A stretch of 64,000 nt of DNA from Limnothrix sp. FACHB-406 (GTDB lineage Bacteria; Cyanobacteriota; Cyanobacteriia; CACIAM-69d): NCBI RefSeq assembly GCF_014698235.1, contig NZ_JACJSP010000019.1, positions 27,754 to 91,753 on the forward strand. The letters run 5' to 3'. Of the stretch, positions 1 to 8,713 are shown piece by piece. The translations under genes and the position numbers were made by a program. How positions within the stretch are numbered: position 1 is the stretch's first letter; each line of letters opens with the position of its first letter. The notes under the pieces were generated by a model that worked only from the letters and a program-made list of their open reading frames with translations, had not been told where the DNA came from and made no database searches.

Positions 1-990
1 GACGATCGGGCCCCGGCCGCGTTGCCGCACGAATCCCTGCCGTTTCGGCCCAATGCCCAAGCCCCCGCCAAAAAGAGCTTGGATCTGAAGCTGCTGAACT
101 TTGTGCAACCGGCGAAAGCGCCCATGTTGCCATCGATGTCGCCGTCCATGTCGCCGTCCATGGACTCCGCGCCGTCCATGCCCGAGGTTGCCCCCGCCCC
201 GATCGCCGGTGTTGAGTTGCCGGAAGCTGCCATTTTGCAAGGGTTGCCCCCCGCTGCGCCAATTCCCACCGCCAACGGCCCGGCCCCTTGGGCGATCGAC
301 CCCTTACCCAGTGAGCCTTCACCTTTTGACGCGCTGCCCAAGGGTCACCGGTTCTGGTCAAGGCTCACGGCCTTGGCTGATGACCAAGATTTACGGGCCT
401 GGATGCGGGCCCGAGGAGAGGGAGTTGCGCCCGCCCCGGAGCCACCGGATCCCGATGCGGACTGGACGGCCGGTGAAGTGCTGGTGGATGACCTGTTGCC
501 GCTGCAAAACGGATCCAATGGCTGGCCTGTTCAGGCCAGCCCACCGCCGCCGCCGCCCGCCGAGGCCACCTTGCCACCCACGATGCCGATTCCACAGCCC
601 ACGATCGAGCTGTTGACCCATCCCCTGGTGGCGGAAACCACGGCCACCTTGCGGTTGCGAGTGACGGAGGTGCCCTCACGACTCTGCATTAAGGTTTGGA
701 CGAGCGATCGACAAACGCGCCAAATCTTGGAACCACCGCGCTGGCTGTTGGAATTGCCCCCCAATGGCCTGGGGGAATTGGAAACCCGTGTCACCTTGAC
801 CGTGCCGGCCCTGGTGGCGGAACTGAGCATTGAGGCGGTGGTGATGGAGTTGGCAACCCACCGCGAAAGCCGCAAGGCGGTGATTGTTGCACCCGTGTTG
901 CCCCCCGAGGCCCATCCCGATCGCCCCACATTGGATCCATTGGCGATCAACAACCTGTTTGAGGCCCTGTCGCCCTCCCGTTGGGATTAG
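1..990 (+). CDS. Proline-rich protein of unknown function, 3' part only
   Basis: The reading frame is open from the first base of the window, so the gene begins upstream and only its C-terminal ~329 residues are seen. The first half is very rich in Pro and Ala with a Met-Ser-Pro-Ser-Met run (DNA around 122-180). The last ~120 residues are more regular, with alternating hydrophobic residues (e.g. TATLRLRVTEVPSRLCIKVW) that look like a beta-sandwich or Ig-like fold. It ends RWD then TAG. I do not recognise the family. A proline-rich linker followed by a beta domain fits a surface or scaffold protein, but this is inference. The next gene on this strand is psaI, about 220 bp downstream. Confidence 0.7.
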   Translation, partial: DDRAPAALPHESLPFRPNAQAPAKKSLDLKLLNFVQPAKAPMLPSMSPSMSPSMDSAPSMPEVAPAPIAGVELPEAAILQGLPPAAPIPTANGPAPWAIDPLPSEPSPFDALPKGHRFWSRLTALADDQDLRAWMRARGEGVAPAPEPPDPDADWTAGEVLVDDLLPLQNGSNGWPVQASPPPPPPAEATLPPTMPIPQPTIELLTHPLVAETTATLRLRVTEVPSRLCIKVWTSDRQTRQILEPPRWLLELPPNGLGELETRVTLTVPALVAELSIEAVVMELATHRESRKAVIVAPVLPPEAHPDRPTLDPLAINNLFEALSPSRWD

Positions 991-1067
991 GGCGGCATTG
1001 AGCCTCCGGTCAAGGATCCAAAACCCAATCACAGGGCATGTTGGGGGCGATCGGCTCCCCGCGTTGA

Positions 1068-1103
1068 TTCAAGCCTTGGTTCAAGCCTTGGTTCAAGCCT
1101 TGA
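1068..1103 (+). repeat. 12-bp tandem repeat, 3 copies
   Basis: The unit TTCAAGCCTTGG is repeated three times (the last ending GA), followed by a partial TTCGC. It lies between the upstream gene and psaI. It is one of many short direct repeats in this window. Confidence 0.9.
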
Positions 1104-1211
1104 TTCGCTTGTTTGTTAAAAATCTTTAGCAACCCCACGCCACACCGGAGGCCAGCTCGTACAGTTAATGGGAAATCCTCTGAATTCGATTAAGAATAAG
1201 GATCTTTTCCC

Positions 1212-1316
1212 ATGGCAGCCTCTTTTCTTCCTTCGATTTTCGTGCCGATTGTTGGCTGGGTATTTCCTGCTGTAACAATGGCCCTGCTGTTCCTGTATAT
1301 CGAAAGCGACGCTTAA
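1212..1316 (+). CDS. psaI: Photosystem I reaction centre subunit VIII (PsaI)
   Basis: A 34-codon ORF begins ATG-GCA-GCC and ends GAC-GCT-TAA. It encodes [15 protein letters not shown]..., one transmembrane helix with the PsaI hallmarks: N-terminal AASFLPSI, central [18 protein letters not shown] and a short acidic tail (ESDA). Length matches the family (~34-40 residues). A purine-rich AAGGAT lies at 1198-1203, 8 nt before the ATG. PsaI sits at the periphery of PSI near PsaL and supports trimer or oligomer organisation (family knowledge). In many cyanobacteria psaI is next to psaL; here the next gene is queE and no psaL is in the window. It is too small for ordinary ORF length cut-offs. Confidence 0.92.
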   Translation: MAASFLPSIFVPIVGWVFPAVTMALLFLYIESDA

Positions 1317-1502
1317 CAAAAAATCGCAAGCGAAGCTGTGCGTAGCCTGCCAAATTCCCCGATCACGGCCCTGAATCACAGCGAGGGCAATGACTGGGGA
1401 GATTGCAGTTTGCCTTCTCCTTGAATCGAGTTGATTAAATCCAGACCGCTGGCTGTCTAAGATAGTTAGCGGTTTTTTGCGGGCGAACAGCGCCTGAAGA
1501 TC

Positions 1503-2291
1503 ATGAGCGATCGGGTGGCGACGGCACGGTTAATTGAAGTTTTTTCAGCAATCCAGGGTGAAGGGCCGATCGTGGGCACGCGGCAACTGTTCATCCGGCT
1601 TGCCCAATGCGATTTGCGCTGTGACTATTGCGATAGCGATCGCACCTGGGTGGCTCCCGATCATTGCGACATTGAGCAAACCCCTGGCCTACGGGATTTT
1701 GTGACTGTTGCCAACCCCGTGAGCCAATCGCAGCTCCTGGACTGGGTGCAACAGCTCGATCGCCCCCATCTACACGACAGCATCAGCATCACGGGGGGTG
1801 AACCCCTGTTGCACAGTCGTTTTTTGCAAGATTTCTTACCAGCCTTGAAGACCGTTTCCAGCCTGCCGGTTTATTTGGAAACCGGGGGCCATCGGCCACA
1901 GCAGTTGGAACCCCTCTTGCCTTGGCTGGATTGGATTGGCATGGATTTGAAGCTGCCCAGTGTCAGCGGCGAAACCCACTGGGAGGCCCATGGGGAGTTT
2001 TTGCGGTTGGCGGTGGCAGCGCAAAAGTGGGTGTTTGTGAAAGCGATTGTTTCCGAAGCAACCACGCTGGCGGATCTGACTCGATCGGCTGAGTTGGTGG
2101 CGGCGATCGATCCCCATTTGGTTTACGTGATGCAACCCGTTTCGCCCTTGCCCGCACCGATTAAGCCCGATCGCCAACCCCCGCAAGCGCCCCAGCCCGA
2201 ACAAGTGTTGGCCTGGCAACAACACCTGAAACAGTGGTTACCGCAGGTGATTGTGATTCCACAAACCCACAAGGCGATCGGGCAACTTTGA
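1503..2291 (+). CDS. queE: 7-carboxy-7-deazaguanine synthase (QueE), radical SAM
   Basis: Converts 6-carboxy-tetrahydropterin to 7-carboxy-7-deazaguanine in the queuosine/preQ1 pathway. The protein has 262 residues. The N-terminus carries the QueE signature EVFSAIQGEGPIVGTRQLF, then the radical-SAM cluster-binding Cys motif C36-x3-C40-x2-C43 (CDLRCDYC). SITGGEPLL follows (SAM-binding GGE motif). Length is a little over the compact bacterial QueE but normal for cyanobacteria. It starts at ATG just after a CCTGAAGATC leader without a strong Shine-Dalgarno site. It converges on rsmI with only 7 bp between the two stop codons. Confidence 0.93.
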   Translation: MSDRVATARLIEVFSAIQGEGPIVGTRQLFIRLAQCDLRCDYCDSDRTWVAPDHCDIEQTPGLRDFVTVANPVSQSQLLDWVQQLDRPHLHDSISITGGEPLLHSRFLQDFLPALKTVSSLPVYLETGGHRPQQLEPLLPWLDWIGMDLKLPSVSGETHWEAHGEFLRLAVAAQKWVFVKAIVSEATTLADLTRSAELVAAIDPHLVYVMQPVSPLPAPIKPDRQPPQAPQPEQVLAWQQHLKQWLPQVIVIPQTHKAIGQL

Positions 2292-2298
2292 CCGGGCC

Positions 2299-3198
2299 CT
2301 AATCGGGAATTTTGAGGGATAGCTCGTAGACCGATCGCTTGGGCAGGTTCAGTTGGCCGGCAATCTCGCGGCTGGCGGCCGATCGGCTCATCCCTTGGGT
2401 CATTCGATCGGCCAGAGCGGCGATAATCTCCGCTTCCGTGGGTTGGTGGGCCACCGGGAGCACTCCGCCCAAAATGAGCACAAATTCCCCCTTAATGGGA
2501 CAGGCGGGATTCTCGGGAGTCCAAGTGGCGATCGCCTCCGAGAGGGAACCACGCCAAAACTGTTCGTAGCGCTTGGTCAGTTCCCGGGCGATCGCGATCG
2601 GTCGTTGGTCGCCGCCGTGGTTGGCCAGGTCTTGCAGGGTTTCCCGCAGGCGGTGGGGCGCTTCGTAAAGAATCACGGTGCGGGCCTCTTGGGCCAGTTG
2701 AGCCAGTCGATCGCGCCGTTCTTTGCCCTTGGTGGGTAAAAATCCTTCAAAACAAAAGCGATCGGTGGGTAAGCCGGAGCCAATTAGCCCCGCGATCGCC
2801 GCGCAGGCTCCCGGCACTGGCACAACGGACAACCCCGCCGCCCCGCAAGCCGCCACCAATGGCACGCCCGGATCGGAAATGCCCGGCGTACCTGCATCGC
2901 TGACTAGGGCGATCGCCTGGCCCGCCCGCAGTCGATCGAGAATTTCGGGAATCCGTTTGGTCTGGTTGTGTTCGTGATAGCTCAGTTGGGGCTTGCTGAT
3001 TTGGAAGTGGGCTAGCAGCTTGCCCGTGTGCCGGGTGTCTTCCGCCGCGATCGCATCCACGGCCTGCAAAATTCGCAAAGCTCGGTAGCTGATATCTTCC
3101 AAATTCCCGATCGGGGTGGCTACCAAATACAGGGTTCCCGGCTGCACTGTTGTGACTTCGCCCACGGTGGTCGGCGCTGGGGAAGGCGTTGCCGTCAT
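2299..3198 (-). CDS. rsmI: 16S rRNA (cytidine-1402 2'-O) methyltransferase RsmI
   Basis: SAM-dependent methyltransferase that adds the 2'-O-methyl group to C1402 of 16S rRNA. The 299-residue protein has the tetrapyrrole-methylase fold signatures of RsmI: GTLYLVATPIGNLEDIS near the N-terminus, then AEDTRHTGKLL, SDAGTPGISDPG and PGACAAIAGLIGSGLP. The C-terminus (MSRSAASREIAGQLNLPKRSVYEL) is the small helical domain found in many RsmI proteins. A GGGGAGG Shine-Dalgarno site precedes the ATG and lies at the end of the upstream nickel-sensor gene, whose stop is 15 bp away, so the two are probably co-transcribed. Confidence 0.95.
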   Translation of the reverse strand: MTATPSPAPTTVGEVTTVQPGTLYLVATPIGNLEDISYRALRILQAVDAIAAEDTRHTGKLLAHFQISKPQLSYHEHNQTKRIPEILDRLRAGQAIALVSDAGTPGISDPGVPLVAACGAAGLSVVPVPGACAAIAGLIGSGLPTDRFCFEGFLPTKGKERRDRLAQLAQEARTVILYEAPHRLRETLQDLANHGGDQRPIAIARELTKRYEQFWRGSLSEAIATWTPENPACPIKGEFVLILGGVLPVAHQPTEAEIIAALADRMTQGMSRSAASREIAGQLNLPKRSVYELSLKIPD

Positions 3199-3213
3199 CT
3201 GCCGAACCTCCCC

Positions 3214-3678
3214 CTAGATTAAAAAGCGATCGAGCGCCGCTTTCAGTTCCGCCAATTCCGCGTCAATGTTGCCCTCGCGTGCTGCTCGCACAATGCACTC
3301 ATTCAGGTGCTCATCCAAAATGGCCCGCGCCACCCGATCGATCGCACCGCGCACCGCCGCCAACTGAATCAACACATCGGGGCAATCTCGCCCATCCTGC
3401 ACCATGGCCTTGATGCCGCGCACATGGCCTTCAATCCGCGACAGACGATTCACAATTTTGCGAATCGCTTCCGGGTTGTGGGCGTGGCTGTGGCTATGGG
3501 ACGGGCCATGGCTATGGCCGTGAGCATGGCTGGGAGCGGGATTGGAGTCGAGATGCTGGGCAGAGCTGGGGGCGGGCTGATGGGACTGGTCGGAATCGGC
3601 GGCAGGGTGAGGGTGATTGTCGGGTTGTGCAGGGTCGTGATCAGGACGATTCAAGGGATGGAACGCAGCCAGATTCAA
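3214..3678 (-). CDS. inrS: InrS-like nickel-responsive CsoR/RcnR-family repressor
   Basis: Small all-helical metal-sensing repressor of the CsoR/RcnR (DUF156) family. The body (IRKIVNRLSRIEGHVRGIKAMV, then DGRDCPDVLIQLAAVRGAID and ILDEHLNECIVRAA) carries Cys-x(24-25)-His-x3-Cys, matching InrS Cys53/His78/Cys82 of Synechocystis, and is preceded by a His-rich segment (HAHGHSHGPSHSHSHAH) that could supply the extra His ligand. I therefore favour nickel over copper sensing. Start is uncertain: ATG codons in frame lie only far upstream, inside the serine hydrolase gene. The interval given uses a TTG at 3678, just past that gene's stop; another TTG is at 3654. No nickel exporter gene is adjacent. 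Confidence 0.85.
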   Translation of the reverse strand: MNLAAFHPLNRPDHDPAQPDNHPHPAADSDQSHQPAPSSAQHLDSNPAPSHAHGHSHGPSHSHSHAHNPEAIRKIVNRLSRIEGHVRGIKAMVQDGRDCPDVLIQLAAVRGAIDRVARAILDEHLNECIVRAAREGNIDAELAELKAALDRFLI

Positions 3679-3694
3679 AGGGGCAGTTTGGATT

Positions 3695-4657
3695 CTAACG
3701 CGATGGCTCCGGGTTTCCGAGCGATCGCACCGCTTCGAGGGCCCCGTGAGCAATTTGGGGCAGAATACTGCGATCGCGATCGCCCAAAGGCGCATCGATC
3801 GCCACCACCAGCCCAAAGGGCCGCCCATCCACCGGCTCCACATAGGCACAATCCCACCGCACCCGGCTCATCCACCCCGCCTTAGACCACAGGCGCGTGG
3901 TGGGGGGCAACCCTTCCCCCAAAAAACCGGTGACTTGGTTGTAATCCGGATCCAAGCTGGCCACGGTGGCCGGATCGAGCGATCGCGCCAGGAGGTTCAT
4001 CAGCATTTGCGATCGCGCCGCCGAAACCGCCACCCCACCCGCGATCGCGTGGAGCAGCCGCGCCACCGCATCCGTCGTTAAATAATTGCGATTGCTGTAG
4101 TCTGCCGCCAAAAAGACTCGCTCGCGGCCATAGGGCCCATCACCCCAAGTTTTTTGGCAAACATTAATGGTTTGGAACTCTTCCCAACCAAACGATTGCA
4201 AATAGCGATTCACGATTTGTCGTTGCTGTTGCCAGGTTTCAAAGGGGCCCGCTGGCAACTCCGGGCCGCTGGTGGTTCCCGACAACACATCCACCAAATA
4301 GCTCGTGGCATCGTTGCTGGAATTGACGATCGCATCATGCAGGGCCCGATCGACCTCTTCCGTGGGCGAAATCATGCCCTTTTCCAACCATTCCTGCACG
4401 GCCACCGCATAAAACAGCTTGACCACGCTGGCCGGATAAATGCGCTCCACACCTCGATAGCTGAACCCACGTACCGGATGGGCCCAAAAATCCGCCGGAG
4501 CCAGGGCCCCACCCGTGTTCACCATGTAGGGCGGATCGTAAACCCACCAGGTCAGGGCCAATTGGTTGCGGGCTAACAGCGGATATTGGATCCATAGCCG
4601 ATCGAGCAGTTGTTTTCCCAACCGCTCCAGTTCCCCATCCTGTTGGTAAAAAATCAT
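3695..4657 (-). CDS. Serine hydrolase of the beta-lactamase/PBP fold
   Basis: A 320-residue class A beta-lactamase-like protein. It has the three active-site elements in order: S77-V-V-K80 (SxxK, nucleophile), S113-S-N115 (SxN) and K259-A-G261 (KTG-type triad). No signal peptide is visible, so a periplasmic antibiotic-degrading enzyme is unlikely; cytosolic members of this family are common in cyanobacteria with unknown substrates. A class A Glu166-type ExxLN motif was not identified. The ATG is head-to-head with the NlpC/P60 gene (start 4737), leaving an ~80 bp divergent promoter space. It is first in a leftward run with inrS and rsmI. Confidence 0.85.
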   Translation of the reverse strand: MIFYQQDGELERLGKQLLDRLWIQYPLLARNQLALTWWVYDPPYMVNTGGALAPADFWAHPVRGFSYRGVERIYPASVVKLFYAVAVQEWLEKGMISPTEEVDRALHDAIVNSSNDATSYLVDVLSGTTSGPELPAGPFETWQQQRQIVNRYLQSFGWEEFQTINVCQKTWGDGPYGRERVFLAADYSNRNYLTTDAVARLLHAIAGGVAVSAARSQMLMNLLARSLDPATVASLDPDYNQVTGFLGEGLPPTTRLWSKAGWMSRVRWDCAYVEPVDGRPFGLVVAIDAPLGDRDRSILPQIAHGALEAVRSLGNPEPSR

Positions 4658-4736
4658 GCCTACGGTGTTTGGCGTGAACCCAACGATTCTCGCCTATGCT
4701 TGGGGCGATCGTCCTTGTTTGCACCGGAGACCTTCC

Positions 4737-5561
4737 ATGACCTCGATCGCCCTCGATCGCGTGCTGGCTGACTTGGGCCAACCGATTCCCGATCGCCCGG
4801 AGTATCGCTGCACCGAACCCCTAGACCTCTTCACCCGGCCCGACGGGGAAGAACTGAGCACCCAGGTGGCTCCCGGGCGACAACTGTGGTTTCGGCAACT
4901 ATCGGCGGATTTGGCAGCAGGTTTGGACACTGGTGCAGGAGCCAATTCGGGAGCCAATCTAGAAGCCAATTCAGGAGCCAACGGGGATTTCAATCAAGGG
5001 GCGATCGAGGTGGTGCTTTGCGAGGATGACTATGCCGCTTGGTTGCCCCTGGCCGCTTTGGCTCACCTGGCCCCGGCCATTGGCCCCTATCGGGCCCCGA
5101 TCGTGTCGCGATCGGCCATTGTCGATCGAATTCCCCAGGCGATCGCCTTTGCCCAAGCGGCCATGGCCGTTCCCCATTGCTATCTTTGGGGCGGCACGAT
5201 CGCCCCTGATTATGACTGCTCTGGCCTCATTCAAGCGGCCTTTATGAGTGTGGGCGTTTGGTTGCCGCGCAATTCATATCAACAACAGGAATTCACCGAA
5301 CCGGTTGAACTAGAAAACCTGCAACCCGGCGACTTGCTTTTTTTTGGAATGCCCACCAAAACCAACCATGTGGCGCTGTATTTAGGCAAAACCATCGGAC
5401 AACATTGCTATCTTCACAGTTCCGGCTATGAACAGGGGCGGGGAAGAATTGCCGTTGATTTTTTGTCTGATCAAGGCGATCGGGTGGCCCAAGCTTATTT
5501 TTCCCAATACAAAGGAGCCGGTCGCATCCACAGCAGCTATCAACCCAGCCTCAAGGGCTAA
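4737..5561 (+). CDS. NlpC/P60 peptidoglycan endopeptidase with N-terminal SH3 domain
   Basis: Cell-wall gamma-D-glutamyl-L-diamino-acid endopeptidase (274 residues), resembling the structurally known Anabaena/Nostoc enzyme. Residues ~20-130 are an SH3b domain (EYRCTEPLDLFTRPDGEELS..VVLCEDDYAAWL). The NlpC/P60 domain contains the catalytic Cys161 (YDCSG), His211 (TNHVALY) and His227 (YLHSSG). I chose ATG 4737 because a CGGAGA Shine-Dalgarno site lies 6 nt upstream and the protein then aligns with the family; an upstream in-frame ATG at 4656 overlaps the divergent gene. Residues ~64-83 carry an Ala-Asn-Ser-Gly low-complexity repeat, absent from the typical SH3 domain. Confidence 0.93.
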   Translation: MTSIALDRVLADLGQPIPDRPEYRCTEPLDLFTRPDGEELSTQVAPGRQLWFRQLSADLAAGLDTGAGANSGANLEANSGANGDFNQGAIEVVLCEDDYAAWLPLAALAHLAPAIGPYRAPIVSRSAIVDRIPQAIAFAQAAMAVPHCYLWGGTIAPDYDCSGLIQAAFMSVGVWLPRNSYQQQEFTEPVELENLQPGDLLFFGMPTKTNHVALYLGKTIGQHCYLHSSGYEQGRGRIAVDFLSDQGDRVAQAYFSQYKGAGRIHSSYQPSLKG

Positions 5562-5631
5562 TTCACGGTTCATTCACCGATCTGCTTTGGCGCTTTGATG
5601 GCCCTCAAGCGAACAATTAGACTTCAAATTA

Positions 5632-5856
5632 ATGATGAAACTGGCCGTAAAAGTCAAACCCAACAGCAAACAACAGAAAATTGTTGAAGAAGCCGATGGG
5701 GGGCTAACCATTTTCTTAAAATCTCCCCCGATCGATGGCAAGGCTAATCGCGAGTTAATTCAACTCCTCGCGACCCACTTAGGCGTTAGCAAATCAGCAA
5801 TCACGATCAAAGTTGGCCAAGCGGGTCGCCAGAAAATCATTGAAGTTGCAGACTAG
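5632..5856 (+). CDS. DUF167 (YggU-family) small protein
   Basis: A 74-residue protein with the typical DUF167 layout: a beta strand [15 protein letters not shown], then [48 protein letters not shown]. The conserved segment [11 protein letters not shown] is diagnostic. Function is not established; structures show a compact alpha/beta fold. The start is at tandem ATG codons (5632 and 5635). It lies 70 bp after the endopeptidase and may be read from the same transcript. Confidence 0.9.
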   Translation: MMKLAVKVKPNSKQQKIVEEADGGLTIFLKSPPIDGKANRELIQLLATHLGVSKSAITIKVGQAGRQKIIEVAD

Positions 5857-6158
5857 CGAGCAAAGTCCAAGGCGGGCGAGGCGAGAAAATGAGGGATCCC
5901 TTGAAAGCAATCCCATAAAATTGAATCAGCATCGATCGCCCCAACGACAAGCGCTAGGGCCCTCAGGATTGGGATAGGATAAGCGCGATCGCCCCTCTTG
6001 CTCCACATCGATACCATGATTGATTCATGGTCGATCCCCGACATTGGCATCCGATCGAGCCTTGAGGTCGAGCCTTGAGGTCGAGCCTTGAGGTTGAGCC
6101 TTGAGATCGAGCATTGGTTTAGATCACTTAGACCGTCAGACCGCCCCTCCAATTCCCC
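5857..6158. other. Spacer between DUF167 gene and cysS
   Basis: About 300 bp without a credible gene. It holds a small palindrome around 6013-6031 (ACCATGA-N5-TCATGGT) and the 13-bp tandem repeat described separately, which ends about 50 bp before the cysS start. Confidence 0.6.
6054..6105 (+). repeat. 13-bp tandem repeat, 4 copies
   Basis: Unit (A/G)T(C/T)GAGCCTTGAG repeated four times, followed by a partial ATCGAGC. It lies in the leader of cysS. Confidence 0.92.
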
Positions 6159-7586
6159 ATGTCGCTCCAGCTTTACAACACCCTCACCCGTCGCAAAGAA
6201 CCCTTCGAGCCGATCGAGCCGGGTCGGGTGCGGATGTATTGCTGTGGCGTAACAGTCTATGACCACTGCCATTTGGGCCATGCCCGGTCATACATCGTTT
6301 GGGACACCCTGCGGCGCTTTTTGCAATGGCGGGGCTATGACGTGCGCTATGTGCAAAACTTCACCGACATTGACGACAAAATTCTTAATCGCGCCAGAAA
6401 CGAAGGGGTTTCCATGGAGGCGATCGCCGATCGCTACACCGAAACCTACTTTGAAGACATGGCCCGGCTCAACATTCGGGAAGCCGATGCCTATCCCCGC
6501 GCCACCCACACCCTGAACGGCATTCAGCGCTTGATTGCCGAATTGGAAGCCAAGGGCGTGGCCTATGCGGCCGGGGGCGATGTGTATTTTGCAGTGCGTA
6601 AATTTGCGGACTACGGCAAGCTCTCCGGCCGCAAATTAGACGACCTGCAAGCCGGAGCCAGCGGCCGCACGGACGACGAAGCCACCAAAAAGCAAGATCC
6701 CTTCGACTTTGCCCTTTGGAAAGGAGCCAAACCCGACGAACCGGCCTGGGAGTCCCCTTGGGGGCCCGGCCGGCCAGGCTGGCACATTGAGTGCTCCGCC
6801 ATGGTGCGCCAAGAGTTGGGCGAAAGCATTGATATCCACGTGGGGGGCGGTGACTTAATTTTTCCGCATCACGAAAACGAAATTGCCCAATCGGAAGCGG
6901 CCACGGGCCATTCCCTAGCCCGGTTCTGGTTGCACAACGGCATGGTGAACGTGGGCGGCGAGAAGATGTCGAAATCCTTGGGCAACTTCACAACCATCCG
7001 CGCCCTGTTGGATGCACCGGAGGGGCCTCACCCGATGGCCCTGCGGTTGTTTGTGCTGCAAGGTCACTACCGCAAGCCCATGGACTTTACGGGGGAGGCG
7101 ATCGAGGCGGCCAAAAATGCTTGGAACACGCTCAAAGAGGGGCTGTTGTTCGAGGGGCTAGGGGATTTCAACGGTGCGTCCACCTATGACCCCACGGCGC
7201 TCGATCGATTCCGGGCGGCCATGGATGACGATCTGAACACACCGGAAGCCTTGGCCTTGCTGTTTGAGCTGGCGAAGGAGTTGCGCCGAGAAAAGAATCT
7301 GCGCGTCCATGAGGGGCAATTTTCCCAAGATGCCGCCGCGATCGCCCAGCAGTGGCGAACCTTGGTGCATTTGGCGGATGTGTTGGGCCTGGTGGCCACA
7401 GCGGAAACTCCAACGGAAACCCCGGCCGGCCCCAGTGATGCGGAAATTGAGGCCTTAATTGCCCAACGGACGGCCGCCCGCAAGGCCAAAAACTTTGCCG
7501 AGTCCGATCGGATCCGCGACGAGCTGAAAGCTCAGGGCATTGTGTTGATCGATCGCCCCGGTGAAACCGCCTGGCATCGAGAATAG
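6159..7586 (+). CDS. cysS: Cysteinyl-tRNA synthetase
   Basis: Class I aminoacyl-tRNA synthetase charging tRNA-Cys; 475 residues, the usual length. HIGH-type motif HLGH is at residues 38-41 and KMSKS at 269-273. Zinc-binding residues of the family are visible: Cys in [10 protein letters not shown] near residue 29, the GWHIECSAM cysteine, and the [10 protein letters not shown] motif. The C-terminal anticodon-binding region ([27 protein letters not shown]) is intact. No strong Shine-Dalgarno site is present before the ATG. Confidence 0.97.
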   Translation: MSLQLYNTLTRRKEPFEPIEPGRVRMYCCGVTVYDHCHLGHARSYIVWDTLRRFLQWRGYDVRYVQNFTDIDDKILNRARNEGVSMEAIADRYTETYFEDMARLNIREADAYPRATHTLNGIQRLIAELEAKGVAYAAGGDVYFAVRKFADYGKLSGRKLDDLQAGASGRTDDEATKKQDPFDFALWKGAKPDEPAWESPWGPGRPGWHIECSAMVRQELGESIDIHVGGGDLIFPHHENEIAQSEAATGHSLARFWLHNGMVNVGGEKMSKSLGNFTTIRALLDAPEGPHPMALRLFVLQGHYRKPMDFTGEAIEAAKNAWNTLKEGLLFEGLGDFNGASTYDPTALDRFRAAMDDDLNTPEALALLFELAKELRREKNLRVHEGQFSQDAAAIAQQWRTLVHLADVLGLVATAETPTETPAGPSDAEIEALIAQRTAARKAKNFAESDRIRDELKAQGIVLIDRPGETAWHRE

Positions 7587-7596
7587 GAGGACGACC

Positions 7597-7920
7597 ATGG
7601 CCGATCGCGATTTGTTTCAGCGGGCCAATGCGCAGGGCATGAAGCGATTTTGTGAAGGTTGGCATCGGGCCCAGAACCAACGCTACTTGCTGCGATCGCA
7701 ACTGGGGTTTAGCCAAGCCAGCACCCCCCATCAACCGGCCGTCTGTCGGGGCTGCGAAAACTATCACGGCATCGCCTACGGTTACAGCCGCGATCGACGG
7801 GCAAGGCTGATTTGCGGCATTCACCCCTTTGGTTGGTCAGGAACCGATCCTTGTCCCGATTGGCGCGGGGCGATCGAACCGGAATTTTCCACTGCGACCT
7901 CCGACGACCTCAACCGGTAA
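7597..7920 (+). CDS. Small cyanobacterial protein of unknown function
   Basis: A 107-residue protein starting at ATG 7597, which follows a strong AGGAGG (7585-7590) overlapping the cysS stop region; this makes translational coupling to cysS likely. The sequence has CRGCENYHGIAYGYSRDRRARLICGIHPFGW, a Cys-x2-Cys pair followed by another Cys and His residues, which could bind a metal. I do not recognise a named family; it resembles short conserved cyanobacterial proteins. A pentapeptide-repeat gene follows after 6 bp. Confidence 0.8.
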   Translation: MADRDLFQRANAQGMKRFCEGWHRAQNQRYLLRSQLGFSQASTPHQPAVCRGCENYHGIAYGYSRDRRARLICGIHPFGWSGTDPCPDWRGAIEPEFSTATSDDLNR

Positions 7921-7926
7921 TTGGCC

Positions 7927-8463
7927 ATGATCAATCTCCGAAACCTGGGAATCCAAAGCATCGGTCAAAACATTGGTAAAAACATCAGCAAACGATTAAT
8001 CCTGGTGCTGGGGCTGGCCCTGTTGTGGGTTTTGTTGGGAGCCTTGCCCGCCCAAGCGATGGGCAACTACAGCAAAACCAACCAGGAAGGGCAGAATTTT
8101 GCCGGTGAAAACTTGGTGGGCGCAGCTTTTTTGGCCACCGATTTGCGCGATGCCAATCTGGCGGGAGCCAACTTGAGCAATGCCACCCTCACCCAAGCCA
8201 CCTTGCTGCGAGCCAACCTGCAAGGTGCGGATTTAACGGGCGCTTTGATCGATCGCGCGGTGTTGGAACGGGCGGATTTAACCCAAGCGATCGCCCGTGA
8301 GGCAATTTTTACGCGCTCAATTTTGGCCGACACCGCGATCGAGGGAGCCGACTTCACCGATGCATTGATCGATCGGTACGACGTGGCCCAACTTTGCAAA
8401 GTCGCCAGCGGCATCAATCAAAAAACCGGTGTCAGCACCCGCGAAAGTTTAGGTTGTGATTAG
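7927..8463 (+). CDS. Pentapeptide-repeat protein, probably lumenal or periplasmic
   Basis: A 178-residue protein. Residues ~20-44 form a signal peptide (hydrophobic LILVLGLALLWVLLGALP, then AQA before MGNYS). The mature part has tandem pentapeptides of the A(D/N)LxX type (e.g. LRDANLAGANLSNATLTQATLLRANLQGADLTGALI), forming a short right-handed quadrilateral beta-helix. The end (DRYDVAQLCKVASGINQKTGVSTRESLGCD) is a conserved cap with two Cys that could form a disulfide. Related lumenal pentapeptide proteins occur widely in cyanobacteria; function unknown. Start ATG 7927 is preferred over an in-frame TTG six bases earlier. The gap after the upstream gene is 6 bp, so an operon is likely. Confidence 0.88.
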   Translation: MINLRNLGIQSIGQNIGKNISKRLILVLGLALLWVLLGALPAQAMGNYSKTNQEGQNFAGENLVGAAFLATDLRDANLAGANLSNATLTQATLLRANLQGADLTGALIDRAVLERADLTQAIAREAIFTRSILADTAIEGADFTDALIDRYDVAQLCKVASGINQKTGVSTRESLGCD

Positions 8464-8516
8464 TGCCCATTGCGCTTGGAATCTCTGAACAGCAGATCAG
8501 CATGAACCTTATTGTT

Positions 8517-8541
8517 GTTGGGTTTTGTACCTCAACCCAAC
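8517..8541 (+). repeat. Inverted repeat of the GTTGGGTT...AACCCAAC type
   Basis: An 8-bp arm GTTGGGTT, a 9-nt loop and the perfect complement AACCCAAC. Related hairpins built on GTTGGGTTnnnnACCTCAACCCAAC are dispersed in many cyanobacterial genomes (general knowledge). It lies just downstream of the pentapeptide gene and could also end its transcript, but there is no T-run. Confidence 0.7.
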
Positions 8542-8542
8542 T

Positions 8543-8713
8543 TACTAGCGCGACAGGCTTAATGCATTGGGTCAAAGTTGCGGAGCCAGTCGTGGTAACA
8601 AGGGGCTTGAGCATCTTGCTGCTTAACGATCAGGTGACGGTAACAGCCATGTAATTCAACCCAACGGATTAAGGCAGCCACGCTACTACTAGCACGACAG
8701 GCTTAATACATTG
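8543..8713. repeat. Pair of 27-bp near-identical direct repeats
   Basis: The segment at 8543-8569 (TACTAGCGCGACAGGCTTAA followed by TGCATTG) recurs at 8687-8713 with two changes. The copies are 144 bp apart and each is preceded by a CAACCCAAC motif (8533-8541 and 8657-8665). This suggests two copies of a small dispersed element. No ORF convincingly covers 8464-8732. Confidence 0.85.

Noticed and set aside
5853..6281. 142-residue minus-strand frame over the cysS leader
   Set aside because: Its N-terminal part is antisense to cysS and its middle comes from the 13-bp repeat; no Shine-Dalgarno site.
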